Shown here in pieces: positions 51,201 through 62,732 of a stretch of DNA of 64,000 bases; within the stretch, counting starts at the first letter, position 1, and every line of letters begins with the position of its first letter. A model generated the notes under the pieces. That model did not search any database, was not told where the DNA came from, and was given only the letters and a program-made list of their open reading frames with translations. The position numbers and the translations under genes are program-made. Origin of the DNA: Jacaranda mimosifolia (lineage: Eukaryota > Streptophyta > Magnoliopsida > Lamiales > Bignoniaceae); NCBI GenBank assembly GCA_018894105.1, contig CM032123.1, forward strand, positions 9,797,001 through 9,861,000, read 5' to 3'.

Positions 51201-54200
51201 ACTCTCCTCCATGACTCTCTTGAAATTGAGAGTTTTCTTGAACTGTTTTCTACCTTGGTTTCTAACGTAAAAAGACTTTGGAAAGAAAATCTTATCTGAT
51301 AAAACCAAATCATTTCACTAAACTCATATCTCAAATGATTCAATTAAACACTACGTGTGGCTAACAAGAGGGTAAACTTCATAAATCGCCATCCATTCAA
51401 AGCTGAAACCGAGCAGGTCTTATTACAATAGTGCATGTGGGTCACAGATCATAAGGACTAGAGCATACTTGTGAGGAAGATTTGTAAAATCTCTCATTTC
51501 AAGTTCAATTGTCCATTTCATTTCAGGAAAGGAAATAGTATATCTGCATTGAGTCAACATCAATTCTAGATACATTTCAAGAACATGACATCCTAAAGGA
51601 TCAATGGTCACCTTTAGAGCTGCCAACTATATAACTTCCCACATTATAACAATGTCATTCAAATAAGCCATGAGAGATATTTCTGAGCTAAAGTAAATTT
51701 AGTGGAGACAAATGATTTACCAGTGTTGGGAATGCATCAATTGCTTGGATTACTGTTCTCATGTAGAGCAGTGGAAGTGGAGTTCGATCAACCTAAAAAT
51801 CAAAATGAGCAAAAAGTTGATATGTTGTCATTAGAAATCCTTGTGTCCATGCTACGGATGCTATACATACCATCTGGTTTAAGGCCTTCATCAGAACTTG
51901 TTGTGTAAAAACTGTGCGCTGCTCAAAACAAGCTGAGCAAGCATCCGTGATCTGGAAATCAATTAAATGACATTATTAGAACAGGACAGATGGTTATAAT
52001 GCAAATACAAATTTATACTTCATTCAACTGAGAAATTTTAATGCAGGCCCTAGAAAGTGGTTACCGCCCAATGGAAACATTTTTTTTTTGGGGGGGGTGG
52101 GGTGGGGACAACTTACGGAAATAACAGCTGCCCTAGGAATCTATAGCATATGTAACAAGTGTCACTTACCCTCCCCCCAACAATAAAATATTACGGATCT
52201 GTTTCGGCTACTTAACACTTGCCTGTGGTGCACTTGAAAAGCTAACGGCCAGATTCCACGTGATTTCTGGACATCCAGAAAACACGTTCTCTGGTTTCCA
52301 TAAAACTAAAAGTCCTTTTAGTTCACTAAGAAAAACTTCAACAGACGGTTAGATAAACACCTTTTTGAGTGGAAGACCATCTCTGTCAGGAGAAATGTCA
52401 TGGATTGCTACCAAAACTTCAACAGGTGTTAATGCAGGACCTGTATGAGCAGAACCCTGCAGGCAAAAGTAGACAATGAAATCTTAGAAACACGAGACAA
52501 CACTTATCATCTGATTAAAACTCCAAAAACTTTTTGACCAAGACCAACAACAACGTCCTATATTTTCGTACTAATTTATAAGAACAAATGCCAATATGGT
52601 GAATATGGACAGATAATCTCTCAAAATCAAGATAATCGGTCTAAACAGTGCACAGCAATGGAGGGGGAACCCCACAGAAGATTTGCAAAACTATTAACTT
52701 CAAAATATCACTATCAAACATAAAAGCTTTTCCCTAGGATTCTGTCTTACATTCTCAGTTATGATACTGAAAGATGTTTTACCTATCTGTCTTTCTCCAA
52801 CAGTTGATTTGTCACCTATTCTTTCCCAACTAATTACAGTTTATCATATTTCATCAAACAGCTCGATAGGACATGAAATTACTCCTGGAAGACTGAATAT
52901 CTGCTTCCATAATATTTATAACCATTTACTTGACAACATGGCCTTTATTTTACTTAGACCTAGCCAAAAAATAGGACATGGATTTGAAGAAAACCAATAC
53001 AAATAGCATTTAACTAATGTATTTGAAAGTGTCCAAAAATAAAAGGATTGTTGCAGTTCTTTTATTTTTTGCCCCACAACAATTGCAATTCAAAGCACCA
53101 GAAAAGTAACTACTTGTGAAAATTGCTCAATATAAAGAGAGAGTAATTGTAGAAATTATATATACCTGTAAAATATGAGCCAATGCCGTCTGAAACTTAT
53201 GCAATGGAAGCTCGACAAGCCGAGGAAAAACAGATAAAACCTGGCATCAGATAAACAACAAACAACTTTTCATAATCATGAAAAATTGGATGCTTTTTAA
53301 ATGCAAACAAAGACAAGTTAACCAAGGAAAAGAACAAGCAAGCTAAAACAACTTTGAGAGCACATTTGTCAACTCTTCCAACAGATAATGCTTGGGCTTG
53401 GGACCTTTTTGCACGGTTGACAACCTAAATAAGGGGGAAAGGAACAAATTTCTAGGAATTAAATTTTGAGGATGAATAAAGCTGTCAGAGTTTCAGACGG
53501 TCAAAACCAATATTCAGTAAAAGTCTGCAAGCAGAAATCAGACTTGCAGATTATTTTCTTTGATAAGCAAACATATGCATAGAAGAGTCACATGGAAAAG
53601 GTATCAGCACTTTCTGGTCTCCAACACTCGTGGAGTAAGTAGAACAAGATCGTTGCACTAGATAATTGTGAAAAACAGAGTCAATCTGGAAACTTCTCTT
53701 CAGTATTTCTCAATGTGCTACTAGGGGAGAAACACTGGAAACTTCCTGACTAACTTCCACAAATCATCACGCTATTTGTGCTTCTCAGGTCACTAAATCT
53801 CCTTCCTTTTCTTTCCACCATGCTAAAAGCCACATGACAGTTAAACTAATTTTTTACAAAAATACAAACTTCAGCATCAGAAATTGGCATCTAAGAACTT
53901 AATAACTCTTTCCCTATGGCCCCTATTGTTCTTGGGTTCTTTCTGTAAAACTGAAACAGTACGAACCAGATATCCCATTCATAAAAGCATCGTGTTTTTT
54001 CAAGTACAAATTTTTTTTAACTTTTCTTCACATGCAAGATCTTCAACGTTCTTTCTTAGATCTTGAGATCTAAAGATCAAGATAGTTTCTACAAACTCAT
54101 CAAACTTGTATACATGCAAGCCCTAAAAGTAAATCATAACCTGTGAGATCATAATACTTCACAACCAAATTTGAGTTTGTGATGATAAACAATTCAAAAA

Positions 54201-57200
54201 TGATATTACACTTTGTTTGCTCGCTTTTTTATGCTATACATCTGAACAATGTTTTGACTGAAGTAATCAACGGTAATGTTCTCAGCATTTAAGCCAAAAT
54301 GTAATTTCTTCTGAAGGATTCAGATTCCTTTTCCAATATTCACAGGTTTTCTATGAGGCCAGATTTGATATATCATATATCATTATCCACAATGTTAACA
54401 AGTTTTCTATGACGCCATATTTTCATTCATACGGCACATGGTTTGTGCCACTGTGTATAATTTCAAGCTCTATTTGTTTTTGCATGAAACTTCACACACA
54501 CTGCATGCAAGCATCAGAATACCATAAAAATTCACATGATCAATAACAAACTCAGAAAAGAGGATGCAAGCGAGCACCTCATCTCTTGAAAAAACCGACA
54601 GCATTGGTATAAGAATATTAGCATCCTGCAAGAGAAAAATCTCATAATGACCAAACTATTCTTAGGATATAAGTCAAAGAAAAGGGGCAAATAGGTGCCA
54701 ATTGAGAACCTTTAGTCTGGTCTCATATAAATGTTTGACAGTCACCACTAGCTCTGGAGGTGGTGTTCCCCCTTCAGACAGTAAATGAAGAACCTTCAGG
54801 GAAAACCAAGAAACTGTCAGATTTAGAAAGAAAGTATCCAAGAAAAAAAGGTTGGAAATATTTGGACAAGTTTGAGAGGACTGTGATAACCAACCTGTAT
54901 CAGTAATTCTTCACTTCCATGGGGTGGATTAGATATTATACGTATCAAGTCAGAGTATAACGTCCCCAGAGACCTCATAAGAACATGTATATGACGATGC
55001 ACAGCCTACACAAAGTAAGGGAAATATAGAAGTGCTTCTTGAAACGGGCTAAATAAATCGAAAGCCATAAGAAAAGTGCACTATAATGAAGGAAAGAAAA
55101 CCATGCTTCTTGTAAGCAAAGCAACAATGGACTCTTTTAGGATCTGAGTGTATTATTTTCTTCCTTTAGTATGATCTAGAAATACAAAAACTTCCTCACA
55201 CAAACCAAAACCATCAAGGCCAGTGGTCAGTTTTGAAATAGTGACACTTGGTTGGAATTTCAGAGAACAATTTTCATAGTCTAGTGGCAAATAAAAGAAC
55301 AGGAAAGGTGAAGGATCGGCATCAGGCTGATAAAAAACTAGCAGCTTTAGACAGCTGTACAATCTCATTCCATATGTTGGTTAATACATGATCCGGGACC
55401 TAAAACTAGTACAATAAATATTGGTCATCAGAACACCGCAGATCATCTAAGTCAGTAGCCAGGCATAATGATGCATAATTTTTTCTTTATTCTATCAAGG
55501 AAAAATATACATTTTGTTAGCACAATAAAAATAATGAAAAATAAAGAACCAAGAAAGGCATGCACACAAAGTGAGACATTGAAACCAGGAATCCAAGACG
55601 TCAAATGACAGACCTATAGCTGTCTGTATATTTGTTGATCGGCAAACATCTATAATTTCTTGGACTAGTCAAGATGCTAACAAACTATCATGTCTTCAGA
55701 CTTCCGAAACATGAAGAAAGTGAGCAGATCATGCCAGAAATTGGTTCATAAATTTGGGGGAACATGTGTTTTTTCGAGTGCATTTCTACCAAGATATTGG
55801 TTCTTTGACTATACTGTCATAAATGCATGAAAGGTAATATGTTGCCAACACAATCACAGCCTTACATTCTACAAAAGATATATAAGAACTGGTAACTATA
55901 ATTAGTATAAACAACAAATTTAAGCTATTACTCATGAATAGATTTATGGAGTTCTGAAGCTAAACACAACAGATGGAAACCTGCTTTACAGCCTTCGGGG
56001 CACGACCATAATTGTCAAAAACCAGTTGCAGAAGAATTGGTTTCTACAAGGAAACAAAAGCAACATCCGCAAGGTCACTAAATAACCAAAAATATGAACA
56101 CTAAACATCATCTTTTCACTTATCAAAGCAGGGCATCCCACCAACCTGTGTGCATAATGCAAAAAGCAAGGACATTAGGCTGTGAGCTTGAGAAAAAATA
56201 ATTGATGATGAATCATTCAGGGATGCGTCCTGAATGCCCTTAATATTGTCACTTTGAGAAATCCCAGGCTCTGAAACTTGAGAACCACTTATGGATGTTT
56301 CTTTGCTTTCTACCTAAAAAGATATTGAAAGGGGAAGATAATTAAGAGGACAGTAAAAAATAAGAAAAACTGTACAAAAATTACAGTTCCGTGCTGCAAC
56401 ATCTTTTCAAGTAGATCAGATGGCCCAGTGCCAAGTAAGCTCACATATCGATCTGAAGAATAGAAACTTTTAACAACACTTTGAGCCAAGCATCAATCAG
56501 TAATAAGCAAAATAAGAAAATAAGTATGCTAGAGGCTATTTGCATTCCCTATTACATACCAACTGATAGGGACGAATAAAGCTTTAAGGAAAGTGGCATT
56601 TGCAGCAAACCTTATTTGTTTCCAACCGAAATATTTCAATCTAGTTCTCAACACATTTGTGGCATCCCATACATGTAGAATTAAATTTATTTAAAAAAAA
56701 AAAAGAAAAAGAAAAAATGGGGGGTGGGGGAGAGACTAAAAGGTATATTTCTGGTCAAAACAGAACCAAGGAAACACCCATCTTGACTGTCTATCCCCCA
56801 GATGAAAAATAAATAAATGCGTCCCATATAATACAGAACTCTACATCCACAATCCAGTGAGAAAATCCATAATTCTGGAAGTCCCAACAAATATTTCAGA
56901 GATAAAATTCCTCAATTAAGCATAACTTTACTATCTAATTGAATGAATTAATTGAACATACATAAGAATTTTGTTCTATAGCTGAATTGTACACAAGATC
57001 TTTTAAAATAGGGAAATCCACCAGGCACAGAAAATAAGACATGAAACTAAACACCAGGGAAAAAAAAAAGAAAAAAAAAAAGACATGAAAACACATGCAG
57101 CAATAAGTTATGCAAAGCACTCACAGAATAACAATCACCATAAATTTGTCATTAAATAAGTAGGAATGGTTGCAGCCCTGCCCTTGTTACTATAGTTACA

Positions 57201-60179
57201 CAAACAGCCAGTCTTGGTGTCAGAATTATTACAAATCCCCCCTCTAGTTGTCAGAATTTGGTCAGAGAACTGATGAAATTGCCAGAAGACAAGTTGATGT
57301 CCAATAAAATTTGGTAAAGAATAAAATAAGATCATAGAATATTAAATATTCTGAAGGATAAAAATGCCCTTCAATTTATAACATGCAATTTCCCACACAA
57401 GGACCATACCTCCACGAAATCATCCAATATCCATATTTTTAAAGGACAAAAATGCCCTCCCTTGCACCATCCCCATCCCCCTCCCCCAAGAAAATGCAAT
57501 ATGAAGTCGGAAAATATTGAACTGAAACTTTCCAAAAAATTACAATTATCTCTCTCTCTCTGTAAGTTCCAAAAATTACAAATTGCCCCTCCACAGTATT
57601 TTGATCAGGGAGAGTACAACAGATATATTTCAATGATGTCATCAATACAAGCAATGGAAATTTCAAAAAAATTATTACAATTATGGTGATGAAAAGATAA
57701 GTTGCAATGGAGGTATGCGTAATCTTGAAATTAAGAGCAAAGGTCTGTGTAATTACCCATACTAACAAGGGAGGCAGAGTAATTATACAGAATAAAGTAA
57801 TATAGAAAAACAGCAAGATAACATGTTACACACCTGTTCTCCACTTCTTTTGTCAGAGTCTGCCGGTTGTGAAAGCAATGAATCTGAAAAGCGCTGATCT
57901 ACAGCTGACAAAAACCTGTCTATTGCAAATTGCTCAATGTTCTCAGAAATGTTGCTAATTGCATATAGTTTGTGGGACACCTGACAAAAGCACAAAAACA
58001 CAAGTTTGAAAGACTTTAGAACAGAAACGACAGCTTCAGCCCGTATCCCACAGATAAAAGAGTTCCTTTGGCAGGTTCCTAGACAATGCCAAAAGAATAA
58101 AGGGTGGCAAGTTCCCTTACCAGCCGTATAGCTTTTGCTCGAATATCATCCTTTGAGTGAACAGTACACTGCCATATGAAATTAAGAAGGTAAGAGAGGA
58201 TGTTATTTTGGCACACTGGACTACAATCCAAAACTGCCAATGGAAAATGTTTTACAGGCCACTAATTTATAGTGATCTCTGCTTCTGTTGTAAATGATTA
58301 TCATCAAACTAATGCTCTATTTGGATGACAACAATCAGGACTGAAGATGGGTATCTCTCTCTGAAACTCTTGATTTTTATGCTTAAAATACTTAATTTTG
58401 TAGTAATCTTCACTTGGACCCTATGTTAGGCTCCAAATCCCAGTTACAATGGGCTGGTGAAAGCATGAGGTGCAACTCTAATTGACAGATTGTGGGTTAT
58501 TTCATGGAGGAAAATGCAATAGCGTTAAATAATTTCCATGTGATGTTGTGTATAGTTTATAGAAGTATTTGAGCCATGCAAAAAAATATTAAAATTTAAC
58601 AATTATCATCTTAGGATGAAATCAGATTAAATTCAGTATTGAACATATATTAGTGGCTTCTATAATTGATTCCTAACTACAAACTAGAAACATATATATA
58701 TATATATTAATTTCCAGTATGAGATACATAATCTGAATGAGATACCTATCAATGCAAATGCATATGCAGTTTAACATAAGGCTACAGCATAGGCAATAAA
58801 TCCAATTTAACAAACTGTATAGCAGGCAATTTGTTCGTGAAACAAATGAGACTCTAAATACGAACACTGCTAAGCATTCTTGCCATTTACGTAAGCACTG
58901 GAAGAAACTTCCAAAACCAGAGGCCATATGCAGTAGCAAACAACCATCTGAACTAGATTTCATTTTAACCATAGAACATTACCTTGACCAAGTTTCTTTA
59001 TAATCAATAAATCATGAATTGAATCTGCTTTGGTTCTTCTTCTCATTCTACCAACATGATATCATTCAAAGAAGCTACTTAAAAACACGAATGGGTACAA
59101 ACCAAAAACTAACATAGATTAACACCTGTCTATCAGATCGCACCATCTGAAATATATATTTATCTGGCTTAAGCAATGTAAACCTCAACATGCTCAACTT
59201 TACAGCAATGTCGTTGTGTTGAACTAACACCGATTCTATATGAGAACTAGAAATGATTAAACAACACATTACCAAAATCATAAACTTTGTAACATGTAAT
59301 GTTGAAAATATTCAAAAAGAGTACTTACTGCCTACACAACAGAAATTTTGTGTCCTCTTCCTAGATTCTAAGATTTATGACCAGAAGAATCAAATAACTT
59401 CAGAATTATTTCTTCAACTATTAATAAATAATAGTCCTTCAACTCTCATCCAACCAAATCCAGCAAGCAATTAACCAAAATATTCTATTACTTCTTGCTT
59501 AATTTTGTGAATAGATGAAACAATATTAGGTTTTCAGTCAATCAGTAAGCATGATATTTGCAGAAGAAGATGAAGATCACAATTACAGATTAAATACACC
59601 AGCTCAAGTAGTGATGAATCAATGCCAGTAGATAAACAGTAATTATTAAGGCCACACACAAGTCCAATAAGCAAACTACAGGTCAATGAGTTTCATAGAC
59701 ATCTAGATGAACACAATTGACATAAACACCAGAAAGTAGCTTCTGAGTGTAATCTCATGCTAAAATACCTTGAGAGCAATATCCAGGCATGCTTGACGAC
59801 TGAGTGGCCGCCCCTGAATCAAGCTCCATACTGCACCAAGGCCCTGAGTGACACGATCACCATCACGACCATCTGCTCCAGAATGACTCTTGGTACATAT
59901 ATCATCCAGCAGCCCCAATACAGAATCAGGAATGCAAGGAACTTCAACAAGAAGTCTACTAAAAGACTTGTCAGTAGGCGGTAAATCACCTAGCAAGGAT
60001 TTTGCCTGCAATTGAAGTTCAAACATTAATAACATTTGGGCAACAGTGATAGAGCCAGTTAAGAAATTTCCTACCACTCCCAAAAGAAAATTCTCATATA
60101 CAGCCGCAGCAGATGACGCAGAATCTGAGATCACAAGACTATGCAGATGGTAAACGATATGCATTACGAGCTCATGTCC
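45225..60179 (-). CDS. ESP4: Symplekin/Pta1 homologue (ESP4/TANG1 type), C-terminal 561 codons, 5' part outside the window
   Basis: Seventeen coding exons (5' to 3'): 60179-60075, 60005-59769, 58168-58121, 57980-57834, 56313-56146, 56043-55981, 55005-54895, 54793-54710, 54625-54578, 53240-53166, 52456-52361, 51951-51871, 51792-51721, 47783-47739, 47621-47538, 47454-47351 and 45342-45225. All have GT-AG borders, keep one frame and end at TGA 45227-45225. Landmarks are GHELVMHIVYHLHSL, DRVTQGLGAVWSLIQGRP, DDIRAKAIRLVSHKLYAI, TPPPELVVTVKHLYETRL, LPLHKFQTALAHILQ, TPVEVLVAIHDISP, VLMKALNQM, VDFVMEILSKLVTRQ and WRMPKLWVGFLKCISQTQ. The last exons form the Symplekin_C domain. Symplekin is the scaffold of the nuclear cleavage and polyadenylation machinery, binding CPSF, CstF and the Ssu72 phosphatase. 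The Arabidopsis homologue ESP4 suppresses read-through transcripts. The N-terminal HEAT region must lie beyond 64000. Fifteen of sixteen introns are phase 0. No stop or frameshift was seen. ESP4 or its paralogue TANG1 cannot be decided here. Confidence 0.93.
45343..47350 (-). other. Last intron of the symplekin gene (2 kb)
   Basis: The only phase-2 intron in the visible gene (donor CCTAG/GTATGT, acceptor ATGGCAG). It contains a GC-richer patch at about 46440-46650 of unknown origin and no open frame with recognisable similarity. Confidence 0.75.
48918..49107 (+). repeat. Left LTR (190 bp) of the Copia-type element
   Basis: It begins TGTTAGGATATATC and ends TTTTTCAGATTAACA, with a TATATATATATAT run about 60 bp from its end. 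It is followed at once by the primer-binding site at 49108-49119. Confidence 0.85.
49120..50640 (-). pseudogene. Copia pol fragment: integrase and start of reverse transcriptase
   Basis: Read on the - strand from about 50600: a pre-integrase zinc motif (LECESCQFAKHRR), an integrase core with VHYDVWGPCPI, FVTFVDDYSCVTW and LRSDNAKEYF, then STVPTACFLINRMPS and LDPKSLKCVFLGYSRLQKGY (49637-50107). It continues to the reverse transcriptase start (ARLKARLVAKGYAQTYGVDY, QLDIKNA), cut off at the primer-binding site near 49120. Frameshifts and stops interrupt it, for example around 50180-50230. In an intact Copia these domains integrate and copy the element. This fragment is inert. Confidence 0.85.
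50728..50851 (+). repeat. Right LTR copy, 5'-truncated
   Basis: From TGACTGATGGGATAATTATT to the terminal ATTAACA it matches the left LTR with few differences and the same orientation. The first ~45 bp of the LTR are missing, and no purine-rich tract precedes it. Confidence 0.8.
60006..60074 (-). other. 69-nt in-frame, stop-free intron of the symplekin gene
   Basis: It lies between exons encoding ...YENFLLGV and AKSLLGDLPP.... It has GTAGG and TTGCAG borders, a length divisible by three and no stop codon. Retention would add 23 residues (GNFLTGSITVAQMLLMFELQ is the core) without breaking the frame. Confidence 0.8.
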
Positions 60180-60181
60180 CT

Positions 60182-61464
60182 GAGAATGACAACCAAAAAA
60201 AAGGGCTAAACGGATAAGGCTTTAAACATAACGAGGAAACTAAAAGACTGACACTGTTTCCTTCATTTTGAAGAGGCCACATTGCTGTAAAGAAGTAAAG
60301 GGCAGTGATTCATTTGAATCTTTATGTCACAATTTGGGCGAAATGATAGGTGGAATTTCTATGAGCGTGGAAGAAACACCACTAGCCAAAATTCAGCAGC
60401 ATCTCAAGATTCAACTCATTTAAGATGTAACGAATCTCACAGACTATGATTTATGAGCTTTTCAAGGGAAAAATATTAGGGGTTCTGGGGCTTATTTTGT
60501 TTGAGTACAATCACTAGGTTACTTTTATTTATTTACGTGGACTCCAAAAGATAGCAACTATAAGTTGGATGATACAACCATTGTAATTGATAATCGGTCA
60601 TTACTTGGGAAAACAATTTCTCCCAGCAATTTTGAGTAAAACTAAAATGACAAGTACATTATAAATGTTTAGAAATAAACAAATGAATTAGTGTTTAATT
60701 TGAAAATGATGATTACCTCAAAAGGCAAACTTTGGTAGGGATAGATATCTTTCCTGTTTCAATTTTTTTATATTGGTATTATCCATGGTAAGTTTACTAC
60801 TGATTCATGGACAGCATAATGAAATGGACTCGTGCAGTTGTTCCTTCAATGCTAGTAAAAAATGTTGCAAATTGGTGAGAAAAATTTCATTCTAACCAAT
60901 TAATCATATAAGTAGGCCGCCTTTAACAATTATAAGAAGGCTGTGGCTTTAGTAGAATTAATTATTCAAAAATGAAATTGAGTGAATAAAAAACTAAATC
61001 CAATGCTAGTTACTTAATATAATATAGATCGTTGAAATGAAAGGTGGGAAGGTGGAAAGTCAACGCCTATGTTGGAAAGACTTTAGAACACCATTTACTA
61101 TCCAAATACAATATGTGGGCTTACGTTTGGGCTTGTTGGAAAAAACCTAAGATGGCATATATCTTTTATACAAAATAAATTACAAATTTTTAAACAAAAA
61201 TTTCAATTTAGTTCCTCCCAATCCAAATATAACAAGTAGTACTACTCCACAAGTCACACAAGATTGTCCGATAGTGCGAAAGGACATGTATGATTGTACA
61301 GAAAAATATGGCAGTACAAAAAAAACATGGCTTTTACCTTCCAATGATTGTGGCTGTCTGTACTGACAGACATACATGTTCAGTTAGGACCTTTCCAACC
61401 TTTGTGCACATTTAAACACAACCTTCCAATAAAAACAAATAAAATTGCAAAACTCATTCATTTG
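60182..61464. other. Upstream symplekin intron sequence, no exon seen
   Basis: The exon starting at 60179 has a clear acceptor (ATTCTCAG), so the sequence to its right is intron. No further symplekin exon was found up to the end of the window, which makes this intron at least 3.8 kb. Confidence 0.6.
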
Positions 61465-61814
61465 GGGCCCGTTTGATTTCATTTCCATAGCTCATTTTCA
61501 CATTTTCTACTATTTGAAAATGGAAACACATCACTTTTTACACATTTTCATCCGACATCATTTTCATTTTCATTATCAAAACACATTCTCCAATAACCTA
61601 TATATCTTCTCCCTATAATCTATGTATCTTCTCTCTCTATTTTATTATTTCTATCTCTCTCCACCTACAACGTACTAAACCCTACAAAATCTTTACTTTT
61701 CCAATAACCTATCCAAATACAAAATCATTTTCAACTCATTTCACTAACCAACTTTTCAAATTCTGAAAATGATGGAAATGAAAACTGAAAATGAAAATAA
61801 AACCAAACAGGCCC
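61465..61814. mobile_element. Tourist-like (PIF/Harbinger) MITE, 350 bp
   Basis: The ends are inverted: GGGCCCGTTTGATTT on the left and AAACCAAACAGGCCC on the right. TTG flanks both sides (61462-61464 and 61815-61817). The interior resembles the element at 13881-14240, for example CCAACTTTTCAAATT. It sits in the symplekin upstream intron. Confidence 0.75.
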
Positions 61815-61817
61815 TTG

Positions 61818-62732
61818 GTTATTCATACAGTTCATTCATTGACAGGTACATCATTCATGCTCACAGTATTGTTGGTTCGCAGTTCTTAAATTTAGTTTTG
61901 CTGCTATCTGCTATCTCAAGAAAAGGTTATATCTTGGGACAGCTTATGAATATCATTAGAGCCAATGCCGGGCAATTTCATCTTTAAGAGAAACAATCTT
62001 ACTCTTGCTTCGACTATCTTCTCTAATTGTTAACTCTGCTGAAATTTTTCAGCTATTCTCAACCTACTTGTATAGATTTTCCTAACTCTTACTCTTACTC
62101 TTACTCTACTCAATTTTTCCAATTTCTAGCTATTGCCAACTACTCTATTCGAAATTTCACCTAGCTAAAAACCATACCTGTTCCAAATATATTTCACCTA
62201 GTAAAAAATATGTATAGTACACGTAAAGCATATGCATAAATGGAGAATATTTTCTTAGTTTTAAACATAATTTCTTGTTACCAACATATTATGGTGTCCA
62301 AGTTCTTATATCTTTTTAATAAAGTTATAGCTGTAACCTGAATGAATAATGTTTAGTTATTAACAATTTTTTCCTTTTTTGCAATGAATATGATTAACAC
62401 AATATATGATCATGTTAAACTAATTACACGACTTATAAATTTGATTTAAGAGATATTTAAATAAAAGTGACTGAATAGAGCATTTAAAGATCAAAGTTAT
62501 TGAATACTCAGTAATAGTTCAACTAAGTAATTTCTTACTATATAAATCATACTTATTTCAAGTCATTAGATTTCAAGTTACTTTTAGAACTTTAATATCA
62601 ATATAATATTTCAAGTAAAGAGTGATTAAGGTAAGAGTCAAATAGTAGAGGAGCCCACATGCTCACTAAATTTCATGCACTTTTAAATATTTTGAGTAAA
62701 TGCGGATCTTGAGGATCAAATTGCAACAAATA
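61818..62732. other. Intron or intergenic sequence, no gene supported
   Basis: AT-rich, with a short (TTACTC)n run near 62084-62115. No exon was recognised. Confidence 0.5.

Larger units (their letters stand above)
47784..51720 (-). other. Largest visible intron of the symplekin gene (3.9 kb), host of an LTR element
   Basis: The donor is ACACTG/GTAAATC and the acceptor TTGCAG/GTTGATTT. The flanking exons encode ...IQAIDAFPTL and VDFVMEILSK..., contiguous in symplekins, so the interruption is intronic. Within it are an imperfect duplication of about 130 bp (48102-48233 and 48310-48443), a C/A-rich patch at 48580-48735 and the Copia-type element at 48918-50851. Confidence 0.85.

Noticed and set aside
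51092..51626. Two - strand frames (83 and 67 codons) possibly extra symplekin exons
   Set aside because: The exon ending at 51721 joins directly to the one at 47783 as in other symplekins; inserting these would break a conserved stretch.
61180..61377. 65-codon - strand frame as a possible upstream symplekin exon
   Set aside because: It does not resemble the HEAT region of symplekins and lacks suitable splice borders.
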